Assembly: GCA_937942205.1 (NCBI GenBank)
Contig: CALDFO010000015.1
Coordinates: forward strand, 1 to 9,202
Length of the DNA stretch: 9,202 nt
Reading direction: 5' to 3'
Source of the DNA: an uncultured Alphaproteobacteria bacterium
GTDB lineage: Bacteria; Pseudomonadota; Alphaproteobacteria; Micropepsales; Micropepsaceae
Part shown: positions 1 to 5,903 of the stretch, in pieces
How positions within the stretch are numbered: position 1 is the stretch's first letter
Layout of the letters: the number at the start of each line of letters is the position of its first letter
Notes under the pieces: model-generated
What the model was told of the DNA's origin: nothing
The model's database searches: none
What the model saw: the letters and a program-made list of their open reading frames with translations, nothing else
Made by a program: the position numbers and the translations under genes

Positions 1-1
1 G

Positions 2-853
2 CGCCAGATGGAGGCCGAGGGTGTGGTGTTCCGCACCAATGTCGAGGTGGGTGTCACCGTCTCGATGGACATGCTGCTGGCCGATTACGACGCGGTGGTG
101 ATGGCGGGCGGCGCCGAGGCCCCGCGCGACCTGCCGGTGCCGGGCCGCGAACTGGACGGCATCCATTTCGCCATGGATTTTCTGGTGCAGCAGAACAAGC
201 GGGTGGCGGGCGATCCCGAAGCCAAGGCCGCGCCCAAGGGCACCCTGTCGGCCAAGGGCAAGCATGTGGTGGTGATCGGCGGCGGCGACACCGGCTCGGA
301 CTGTGTCGGCACCTCCAACCGGCATGGCGCGGCTAGCGTCACCCAGTTCGAGATCATGCCGCAGCCCCCGCTGAAGGAGAATAAGCAGCTGGTCTGGCCC
401 GACTGGCCGCTCAAGCTGCGGACCTCGTCCTCGCATCAGGAAGGCTGCGAGCGCGACTGGTCGGTGCAGACCAAGCGCGCCATCGGTGAGGATGGCAGGA
501 TCACCGCGCTGGAATGCGTGCGGGTGGAATGGAAGCTGGGTGACGGCGGCAAGATGAATCTGGTCGAAGTGCCGGGCAGCGAGTTCACGCTGAAGGCCGA
601 TCTGGTGCTGCTGGCGATGGGCTTTGTCGGTCCGGTCAAGGCGGGTCTGGTGGAGCAGGCGGGCGTGGAACTGGACGGGCGCGGCAACGTCAAGGCGCCG
701 GTGACCAGCTACCGGACCAGCAAGGCCAAGATTTTCGCCTGCGGCGACATGCGGCGGGGACAGTCCCTGGTGGTCTGGGCGATCCGCGAAGGGCGCCAGT
801 GCGCCCGCGGCGTGGATGAGTTCCTGATGGGTAGTTCGGAACTGCCGCGTTAA
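2..853 (+). CDS. gltD: Glutamate synthase (NADPH) small subunit, C-terminal part (5' end outside the window)
   Basis: This is the beta subunit of glutamate synthase (GOGAT). It takes electrons from NADPH through FAD and Fe-S centres and passes them to the large subunit, which makes glutamate from glutamine and 2-oxoglutarate in the cytoplasm. The frame is open to the left edge: codons CGC CAG precede the first ATG at 8. That ATG is therefore internal, and the N-terminal Fe-S domain and first FAD motif lie outside. Counting from the ATG at 8, the visible part has a second Rossmann motif GGGDTG at 91-96 (NADPH site). It also has a stretch [18 protein letters not shown] at about 117-133 and the C-terminal FAD-binding signature [18 protein letters not shown] at 245-262, all typical of GltD. 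The stop TAA is at 851-853. The gene converges on the polysaccharide co-polymerase gene and looks unrelated to that locus. The large-subunit gene gltB probably lies just upstream (inference). Confidence 0.96.
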   Translation, partial: RQMEAEGVVFRTNVEVGVTVSMDMLLADYDAVVMAGGAEAPRDLPVPGRELDGIHFAMDFLVQQNKRVAGDPEAKAAPKGTLSAKGKHVVVIGGGDTGSDCVGTSNRHGAASVTQFEIMPQPPLKENKQLVWPDWPLKLRTSSSHQEGCERDWSVQTKRAIGEDGRITALECVRVEWKLGDGGKMNLVEVPGSEFTLKADLVLLAMGFVGPVKAGLVEQAGVELDGRGNVKAPVTSYRTSKAKIFACGDMRRGQSLVVWAIREGRQCARGVDEFLMGSSELPR

Positions 854-867
854 TTCTGACCCCCTCC

Positions 868-930
868 GGTTTCAGCTTCCGCTCGGCTGCTCGGGCTCTC
901 GCCCTCGCAATTGCCTCGCTCGCTGAAACC
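868..930. repeat. Perfect 9-bp inverted repeat with long loop
   Basis: GGTTTCAGC at 868-876 is the exact reverse complement of GCTGAAACC at 922-930. The arms enclose 45 bases rich in CTCG/GCTCGG motifs. Outside the arms, GACCC (859-863) and GGGTC (971-975) also pair and would enclose both this element and the hairpin at 932-969. The block fills most of the gap between convergent gltD and the co-polymerase gene. It may be one composite intergenic repeat unit of the REP/BIME kind, but no second copy is seen in this window. Confidence 0.6.
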
Positions 931-931
931 A

Positions 932-969
932 CCTCCCCCTTCGGGTGCGCTGCGCGCACAAGGGGGAGG
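932..969. terminator. Strong hairpin between convergent genes; bidirectional terminator or REP-like element
   Basis: CCTCCCCCTT (932-941) pairs perfectly with AAGGGGGAGG (960-969). Inside it GTGCGC (945-950) pairs with GCGCAC (954-959) around a 3-base TGC loop, leaving only CGG (942-944) as a bulge. This gives 16 pairs in 38 bases. It lies 78 bases after the gltD stop and 16 bases after the co-polymerase stop on the other strand, so it is placed to end both transcripts. No T-run follows on either strand, so intrinsic termination is not certain. A repetitive intergenic element is an equally good reading. Confidence 0.6.
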
Positions 970-985
970 AGGGTCTGTGCTTTCG

Positions 986-3163
986 TTACTTTGTAATGAC
1001 GATTCCGATGGGGGCTGCCCTGGCGCTTTCCAGGATGCGCGCCGCATTGGCCACCAGCGGGCTGTGCAGCATCTGGCGGCGCGACACCAGCACCGTGGCG
1101 TCGGCCAGCCGCGCGATCACCGCCGCCTCGGGCCCGGCGCCCGCCGCGCCACAATCCAGCACCACGAAATCGGCCCCGCCGCGCAGGATGGAAACCAGCC
1201 GCGCCATCGGCTTGGAGGCGAACATCACCACGCTCTTGGCCGGACGCCGCGCCGCGCCCAGCACATAGACGTCGCCGCGCGAATCCTTGGCCAGCGCCTT
1301 GTTCAGGGGCACCGCGCCGGTCAGCACTTCATAGATGCCGTTCTTGACCGGCGCCTTCATGGTCTTGCTGGCGGTTCGGGCGGGGGTGCAATCCACCACG
1401 ATGGCCTTCTTGCCCATCTTGGCGGCGGCGCGCGCCAGGCTGACCGCGATGGTGCTGCGGCTTTCGCCATTGTCCGCCGAGGTCACCGCCACGATGGCGG
1501 CGCCCGCGCCGGGCTTGGATTCCAGTTGGCGCACCAGCCCCGCCATGGTGCGGGCATAGGTGCTGCCGGGATAATCCAGCACGAAATCGGCGGCGCGCAG
1601 GGCGGCGCTGTCCTGGATGTCCGCCAGGATGGGCGGGCCGCTCCAGACAGCGATGGGGGCGGGGCGCGGGGGCGTCTTGCGGCCGCGCGGGGCGCCATTG
1701 GTCCGCATTGGGACCCGCACCGGGACCCGCATCGGCATCATCGGCCCCAGTTTCTCGGCCACCAGCGCCGCCAGCAGGCCCAGCAGCAGGCCCACGGGAA
1801 TCGAGGCGCCCACGATCAGGCCGCGCTTGGGGCCGCTGGGGCCGGTGGGCACGGGAGCACGGCTGATGATGCGCGATTCGGGGGTCTGCACCTCGTCCAT
1901 GTTCTGGGTCTGGCGCAACCGCTTGACGAAATCCTCATACTGAAGGCGCGTGGAATTGGCGTTGGATTCCAGCGCCTGCAGCTGCACCCGCGCCATGTTC
2001 TGGGTGGTGGCCTGGCGCTGGGTGGCGGCCAGGCTGCCCATCAGCGAGTTGAGATGGGCGCGGGCCACCAGCACATCGCTGTTGGCCGAGGCGGCGGCGC
2101 GGTTCACTTCCTGGGTGATCTTGAACTCCAGGTCGCGCTTCTGCTGCTGGATGGCCTGCATCTTGGGGTGCAACGCGCCATACTTGGCGTTCAGGCTGGC
2201 TTCCTCGCTGAGCAGTTGGGCCTGCTGGGCGCGCAGCTGGATGATGGTCTGCGACGCCACGATCTGGCCGACATCGGCGGGATTGGAGGTGTTGATGCGG
2301 TCCAGCACCGCCTGCTTTTCCGCCAGGGTGGAGCGGGCCTGCACGATCTGGGCGTTGATGGCGGCCAGTTGCTGGTCCACCAGCGAACTGCCCGGCCCGA
2401 TGTCGGAGATATTGTTCTCGGCGCGATAGCGCTGCGCCGCCGCCTGCTGGTCCTCAAGCTGCGCCGCCAGTTCCTGCATACGCTGGTTGAGCCAGTCGGC
2501 GGTTTCGGCGGTGGCGTTGACCTTGGTGGTGACCTGGGACCGCACATAGGCTTCGGCCACGGCATTGGCGATCTGGGCCGCCTTGGCGCCGTCGCCGGAG
2601 CGGGCGGTGATGGCGATGGTGGTGGACAGGCCCTGCGCGTCGGCCGAGACGCGCGCCATCAGCGCATTGACGACATGCTCGCGGTTGCCCGCCAGCGCCG
2701 ATTGCGGCCTGGCGAACCAGTTGCGCGGATTGACCAGGCGCAGCATCTCGCCCAGCACCGCGCGGGTGCCGGTGGGCGCCAGCTCGGAATTGAATTCGGG
2801 GTCTTCATACAGCTTCAGCCGGTCCACCACCGCCGCCGCGACTTCGCGCGAGGTGATGATCTGGATCTGGTTCTGCACCGAGGCCGGATCGGTGGGCAAC
2901 TGACTCAGCACCGCCGACAGGTCGGTGACGTTGTTCTTGCGCGGATCCAGGATCACCACCGCCGAACTGGACCAGACGGTGGGCATCACCAGCGCGGCGG
3001 CCACGGCCACCAGCACGGTGGCGATGGCGATGCGCGCGATCAGGGCGCGGCGGGCCTCTATCAGGCGCAGCAGGTCGGCGAATTCAAATCCCTCGGCCGC
3101 GGGGCCGGGCGTCGCGACCGGGGCGCGCAGGGCAGGGGCGGTGAGAGACCGGTAGGGAGACAT
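986..3163 (-). CDS. Wzz/GumC-type polysaccharide co-polymerase with fused degenerate BY-kinase-like ATPase domain
   Basis: An inner-membrane protein of about 725 aa that would control chain length and couple polymerisation to export of an extracellular polysaccharide. Numbering from the ATG at 3163: TM helix 1 is at about 40-61 (ALIARIAIATVLVAVAAALV), followed by a Wzz-type periplasmic domain. Glutamine/alanine-rich coiled coil runs from about 220 to 420. The proline-rich pre-TM motif PVPTGPSGPKR is at about 437-447 and TM helix 2 at about 448-470. A cytoplasmic CpsD/Wzc-like domain occupies about 530-725. Its nucleotide site is degenerate: GESRST (566-571) stands where GEGKST is expected. 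The A' and B motifs are reduced to VVDCTPAR (about 589-596) and VVLDCG, and no C-terminal tyrosine cluster is present. A TTG at 3226 would add 21 residues, but the ATG at 3163 is preferred. GGAAGG lies 13 bases upstream of it, a rather long spacing. The family call is firm; loss of kinase activity is inferred. Confidence 0.92.
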   Translation of the reverse strand: MSPYRSLTAPALRAPVATPGPAAEGFEFADLLRLIEARRALIARIAIATVLVAVAAALVMPTVWSSSAVVILDPRKNNVTDLSAVLSQLPTDPASVQNQIQIITSREVAAAVVDRLKLYEDPEFNSELAPTGTRAVLGEMLRLVNPRNWFARPQSALAGNREHVVNALMARVSADAQGLSTTIAITARSGDGAKAAQIANAVAEAYVRSQVTTKVNATAETADWLNQRMQELAAQLEDQQAAAQRYRAENNISDIGPGSSLVDQQLAAINAQIVQARSTLAEKQAVLDRINTSNPADVGQIVASQTIIQLRAQQAQLLSEEASLNAKYGALHPKMQAIQQQKRDLEFKITQEVNRAAASANSDVLVARAHLNSLMGSLAATQRQATTQNMARVQLQALESNANSTRLQYEDFVKRLRQTQNMDEVQTPESRIISRAPVPTGPSGPKRGLIVGASIPVGLLLGLLAALVAEKLGPMMPMRVPVRVPMRTNGAPRGRKTPPRPAPIAVWSGPPILADIQDSAALRAADFVLDYPGSTYARTMAGLVRQLESKPGAGAAIVAVTSADNGESRSTIAVSLARAAAKMGKKAIVVDCTPARTASKTMKAPVKNGIYEVLTGAVPLNKALAKDSRGDVYVLGAARRPAKSVVMFASKPMARLVSILRGGADFVVLDCGAAGAGPEAAVIARLADATVLVSRRQMLHSPLVANAARILESARAAPIGIVITK

Positions 3164-3193
3164 GACGCGCGAGCAGCCTTCCACGACGGGCAG

Positions 3194-3215
3194 CGCGAAT
3201 CCGCGTCGCGAATCC
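3194..3215. promoter_or_regulatory. Direct repeat upstream of the co-polymerase gene
   Basis: CGCGAATCC occurs at 3194-3202 and again at 3207-3215, identical over 9 bases and 13 bases apart start to start. It lies 31-52 bases upstream of the preferred ATG at 3163, in the expected promoter or leader region. It could be a binding site for a response regulator or other dimeric activator. The alternative TTG start at 3226 would place it inside the coding sequence. Confidence 0.35.
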
Positions 3216-3230
3216 CTGGCCCTCAAGGTC

Positions 3231-3266
3231 TTAACCTTTAACCCCGGCTGCCTGACGAATGGTTAA
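3231..3266 (-). promoter_or_regulatory. CtrA-like sites (TTAACCAT octamer plus TTAA pair) upstream of the co-polymerase gene
   Basis: On the - strand TTAACCAT is read at 3266-3259, and TTAAAGGTTAA at 3241-3231. TTAACCAT is an 8-mer form of the alphaproteobacterial CtrA recognition sequence, whose full form is TTAA-N7-TTAA. Here the TTAA pair has a spacing of 3, so the full consensus is not met. CCCCGGC (3242-3248) and GCCGGGG (3268-3274) form a 7-bp inverted repeat around the octamer. The sites are 68-103 bases upstream of the ATG at 3163. Cell-cycle control of polysaccharide export is plausible but unproven. Confidence 0.4.
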
Positions 3267-3284
3267 CGCCGGGGTGGCTCCGCC

Positions 3285-3316
3285 CCGCCAAGGCCCCAAA
3301 AACGCGGCTTTGGCGG
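3285..3316 (-). terminator. Hairpin downstream of the ATP-grasp gene
   Basis: CCGCCAAGGCC (3285-3295) pairs with GGCTTTGGCGG (3306-3316) over 11 positions, with one non-Watson-Crick position that is a wobble in one of the two transcripts. The loop is 10 bases. It begins 12 bases after the ATP-grasp stop codon at 3328-3330. No U-tract follows in the - strand transcript, so it may end the transcript, protect the 3' end or simply attenuate read-through into the co-polymerase gene. Confidence 0.45.
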
Positions 3317-3327
3317 CGGCAATGGCC

Positions 3328-4533
3328 TTAATAGGCGTTGGCGGCGCAGCGGGCGGGACGGGCGGCATGGGCCAGCCCCTGTTCCAGCCAGTCCGGCCGC
3401 AGCCCCACGGGCAGGCTGGCCACCGCCGATTCGGGGTCGTCCCAAGGGATGTCGTGGAAGGCGTCCGCCAGCCAGGGGCTCCGGGGATCGCGGGTCAGTT
3501 CCTGGGGAAACAGGGCGATGCGGCGTTCGGTGATGGCCGGGCGCGGCAGGGGATTTTCACCCAGCGCGGCCAGCAGCGCGCCGCACGGATCCTGCTGGGG
3601 ACCGAAGGCCAGATGGGCGGTGGGCGTGGCGCGCGGATTGATCTCCAGCAGATGGGTCACGCCGTCGGCGCCGCGCATATAGTCCAGGCCATGCAGCCCC
3701 GACAGGCCGAAGCGCCGCGCCACGATGCGGGCGGCGGCGTCCATCTGCGCGGAGGTCACCCGTTCCAGAACGCTGGCGGGGCCGTTGTCCTGCTGGGTCT
3801 GCAACACCTCAAAAGGATGGGCGGCCATCACCTCACCCCGCCAGCAGGCCATCGAGGTGGTGGCGGGCCTGCCGGTGATGAAACGCTGCGCCCCGATCAC
3901 CGGTGTCTGCGGGTCCATCGCCGCGCGCAGATGGGCGGCGTCGCGGCGGCGCACCGCCCGCACCATCTCGCGCCAGCGTTGCGGCGGCCGCGCCAGGGCG
4001 GCATAGGCGGCCCGGGCGTCCTGTTCCGTCCGCGCGACGGCGACGCCGCCGCCGCCCCAGCTATGGTCGCTCTTGAGCACGATGGGCAGTCCCATGGCCA
4101 CGATGGCCTCGTCCAGCGCCGCCGGCGCGGTTACCGGAACCATCGGCGCCACCACCGCGCCGGCTTGCGCGGCCGCATCCAGAAAGGCGCGGCGCGCCGT
4201 CATCTGAGGATAGAGGTCCGGCGCGCCCAGCGAACGCGCCAGCAGGGTGCGTTCCGGTCCGCCTTCGGCATGGAGCGTCACCAGATGCCGCGCGATGCGG
4301 TCGTCGCACGGCACCACCAGATCGGGTTGGCTTTGGGCGATCGTCTCGCGCAGGCAGGCCAGCGGCGCCAGCGAGCGCCAGGCGAAGCCGTGCTCCAGAT
4401 GCCGCGAGGAACCGACCGGATGGCCTTGCGGAAACAGCGCATCCACCCGCGCGCCCGCCGCGGCGAAACCGCCCGCCAGCCGGTCGGCGCGGGTCCAGGT
4501 AAAACTTGTGACGAGCAGGATGCGGGTGGACAT
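3328..4533 (-). CDS. ATP-grasp domain protein (carboxylate-amine ligase-like), substrate unknown
   Basis: A cytoplasmic protein of about 401 aa from the ATG at 4533. ATP-grasp enzymes activate a carboxylate as an acyl-phosphate and join it to an amine or similar nucleophile. The N-terminus, MSTRILLVTSFTWTRADRLA, looks like a Rossmann-like pre-ATP-grasp domain, with LVVPCDD at 72-78. The ATP-binding strand and glycine-rich loop are seen as PIVLKSDHSWGGGGVAVA (150-167). The metal-binding C-lobe is HGLDYM (281-286) and LLEINPRATP (295-304), with D284, E297 and N299 as likely ligand residues. The last 70 residues are a C-terminal extension of unknown role. In-frame ATGs at 4575 and 4602 would lengthen it. 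The 4602 start has GGAAA 8 bases upstream, but the conserved-looking N-terminus begins at 4533, and the longer forms would run across a perfect dyad. It is divergent from the flavoprotein gene, and the two may serve one pathway. Ligase class firm; substrate unknown. Confidence 0.87.
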   Translation of the reverse strand: MSTRILLVTSFTWTRADRLAGGFAAAGARVDALFPQGHPVGSSRHLEHGFAWRSLAPLACLRETIAQSQPDLVVPCDDRIARHLVTLHAEGGPERTLLARSLGAPDLYPQMTARRAFLDAAAQAGAVVAPMVPVTAPAALDEAIVAMGLPIVLKSDHSWGGGGVAVARTEQDARAAYAALARPPQRWREMVRAVRRRDAAHLRAAMDPQTPVIGAQRFITGRPATTSMACWRGEVMAAHPFEVLQTQQDNGPASVLERVTSAQMDAAARIVARRFGLSGLHGLDYMRGADGVTHLLEINPRATPTAHLAFGPQQDPCGALLAALGENPLPRPAITERRIALFPQELTRDPRSPWLADAFHDIPWDDPESAVASLPVGLRPDWLEQGLAHAARPARCAANAY

Positions 4534-4572
4534 GATGTCAGTGGACAGGGCGTGACGCGGTGAAAGACACGG

Positions 4573-4590
4573 CATGACGATAATGTCATG
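4573..4590. promoter_or_regulatory. Perfect 6-6-6 dyad in the ATP-grasp/flavoprotein divergent region; possible operator
   Basis: CATGAC (4573-4578), spacer GATAAT, then GTCATG (4585-4590): a perfect 18-base dyad. It lies 40-57 bases upstream of the ATP-grasp ATG at 4533 and about 98 bases upstream of the flavoprotein GTG at 4688. On the - strand a good -35-like TTGACG is read at 4598-4593, directly before the dyad. No convincing -10 is seen at 16-17 bases, so the promoter itself is only suggested. Its symmetry and placement fit a dimeric regulator controlling one or both genes. Confidence 0.42.
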
Positions 4591-4677
4591 GCCGTCAACC
4601 ATCGGTGAAGATTTCCGGTGTTAGCGTGGCCGCACGCGATACAGGCGCGTCCCAAAGCGGGACATTCTGAAAAAATC

Positions 4678-4690
4678 GGAGACCAGCGTG
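4678..4690 (+). promoter_or_regulatory. Ribosome binding site fixing the GTG start of the flavoprotein
   Basis: GGAG at 4678-4681 is followed by six bases and then GTG at 4688-4690. The spacing is good, and the GTG immediately precedes the N-terminal strand that leads into the first FAD-binding glycine motif, so this non-ATG start is well supported. Confidence 0.7.
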
Positions 4691-5899
4691 ACCAGCTTCA
4701 CCCACACCGCGATCATCGGGGCGGGGCCTTACGGCCTGTCGCTCGCCGCCCATCTGGCCCATGCGGGCGCCGATTTCCGCATCTTCGGAACGCCGCTGAC
4801 GACTTGGCGCGCGCACATGCCCAAAGGCATGTTGCTCAAGTCGGACGGCTTTGCCTCCAACCTGTCCTCGCCCGATCCCAAATCCACCCTGAAGTCCTGG
4901 TGCGCCGAGCGGGGCGTCGAATATGACGACGTCTTCATTCCGGTGAAGCTGGATGTGTTCCAGGATTATTCCGCCTGGTTCCAGCAGACCTATGTGTCGA
5001 TGCTGGAAGACCGTCAGGTCATCGCGCTGAAACAGTCGCCGCGCGGTTTTCTGGTCACGCTGGACAGCGGCGAGATGGTGGAAGCCGAAAAGGTGGTGCT
5101 GACCGTCGGCATCAACTGGTTCCGCAACATTCCGGATGCCCTGGCGGGTCTGCCGTCCGATCTGGTGTCCCATTCCTATGACCATCAGGATATGGGCGCC
5201 TTTGCCGGCAAGAAGCTGCTGATCCTGGGCGCCGGTTCCTCCGCCGTGGACATGGCGGTGATCGCGCAGGAGGCGGGCGTGGATGTTTCGTTGCTGGCCC
5301 GCGCCCCCGTCATCCACTACCACAGCGTGCCGGACCCCGACGCGATTGCCTGGCTGGCCGCCATCACCCATCCGTCCAGCGGCATCGGTCCGGGCTGGAA
5401 ATCCTTTCTCTTCTCCAACCTGCCGCGTATCTTCCGCCGCCTGCCCGAGCCGATGCGGCTGCGCGCCACCAAGCGCCATCTGGGCCCCGCGCCGGGTTGG
5501 TTCATGCGCGGCAAGCTGAAAGCCAGAACCTATCTGGGCCATGAACTGGAATCGGCCCGCGCCGAACAGGGCCGGGTGGTGCTGACCGCCCATGACCAGG
5601 GCGGCAGGACGGTGGAAGTCGCGGCCGACCATGTGATTGCCGCCACCGGCTATCGCCCGGACCTGCGCCGTTTGCCCTTCTTGGACGCCGGACTGCGTGG
5701 CGAGATCGCGCATGTGATCCACACCCCCAAGCTGTCGGATCATTTCGAAACCTCGGTGCCGGGCCTGTATGCCACCGGCCCCCTGGCCGCCAATGCCTTC
5801 GGGCCGCTGATGCGCTTCATGGTGGGCGCCGAATATGCCGCCCCGCGCATCGCCGCCCATATCCTGAAGACGGCGCAAAGAAAGCGCGCCGCCGCCTGA
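4688..5899 (+). CDS. FAD/NAD(P)-binding oxidoreductase of the FMO / amino-acid N-hydroxylase type
   Basis: A soluble flavoprotein of 403 aa with two dinucleotide-binding folds: AIIGAGPYG at 8-16 (FAD) and LILGAGSSAVDMA at 178-190 (NAD(P)H). ATGYRPD at 319-325 is the usual motif before the last FAD-contacting strand, and the C-terminal GLYATGPLAANAFGP segment (359-373) fits the closing FAD site. The architecture is that of class B monooxygenases and lysine/ornithine N-hydroxylases. The stretch WRAHMPKGMLLKSDGFASNL (40-59) resembles the segment after the first fold in that group. The GTG start has a good Shine-Dalgarno sequence. There is no signal peptide or TM segment, so it is cytoplasmic. 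It is the only + strand gene in the polysaccharide region, divergent from the ATP-grasp gene and convergent with the GH10 gene, with four bases between their stops. It probably oxygenates or oxidises a small molecule that the ligase uses or makes (inference). Substrate unknown. Confidence 0.88.
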   Translation: MTSFTHTAIIGAGPYGLSLAAHLAHAGADFRIFGTPLTTWRAHMPKGMLLKSDGFASNLSSPDPKSTLKSWCAERGVEYDDVFIPVKLDVFQDYSAWFQQTYVSMLEDRQVIALKQSPRGFLVTLDSGEMVEAEKVVLTVGINWFRNIPDALAGLPSDLVSHSYDHQDMGAFAGKKLLILGAGSSAVDMAVIAQEAGVDVSLLARAPVIHYHSVPDPDAIAWLAAITHPSSGIGPGWKSFLFSNLPRIFRRLPEPMRLRATKRHLGPAPGWFMRGKLKARTYLGHELESARAEQGRVVLTAHDQGGRTVEVAADHVIAATGYRPDLRRLPFLDAGLRGEIAHVIHTPKLSDHFETSVPGLYATGPLAANAFGPLMRFMVGAEYAAPRIAAHILKTAQRKRAAA

Positions 5900-5903
5900 T
5901 CCC

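Noticed and set aside
911..3241. A 776-residue + strand open frame opposite the co-polymerase gene
   Set aside because: Its translation is rich in His, Arg, Gly and Gln with no domain-like pattern. That composition is expected when a GC-rich gene is read antisense. The - strand frame has clear Wzz/ATPase features.
3259..4563. A 434-residue + strand open frame opposite the ATP-grasp gene
   Set aside because: Low-complexity Gly/Arg/His composition and no recognisable motif; the opposite strand carries intact ATP-grasp motifs.
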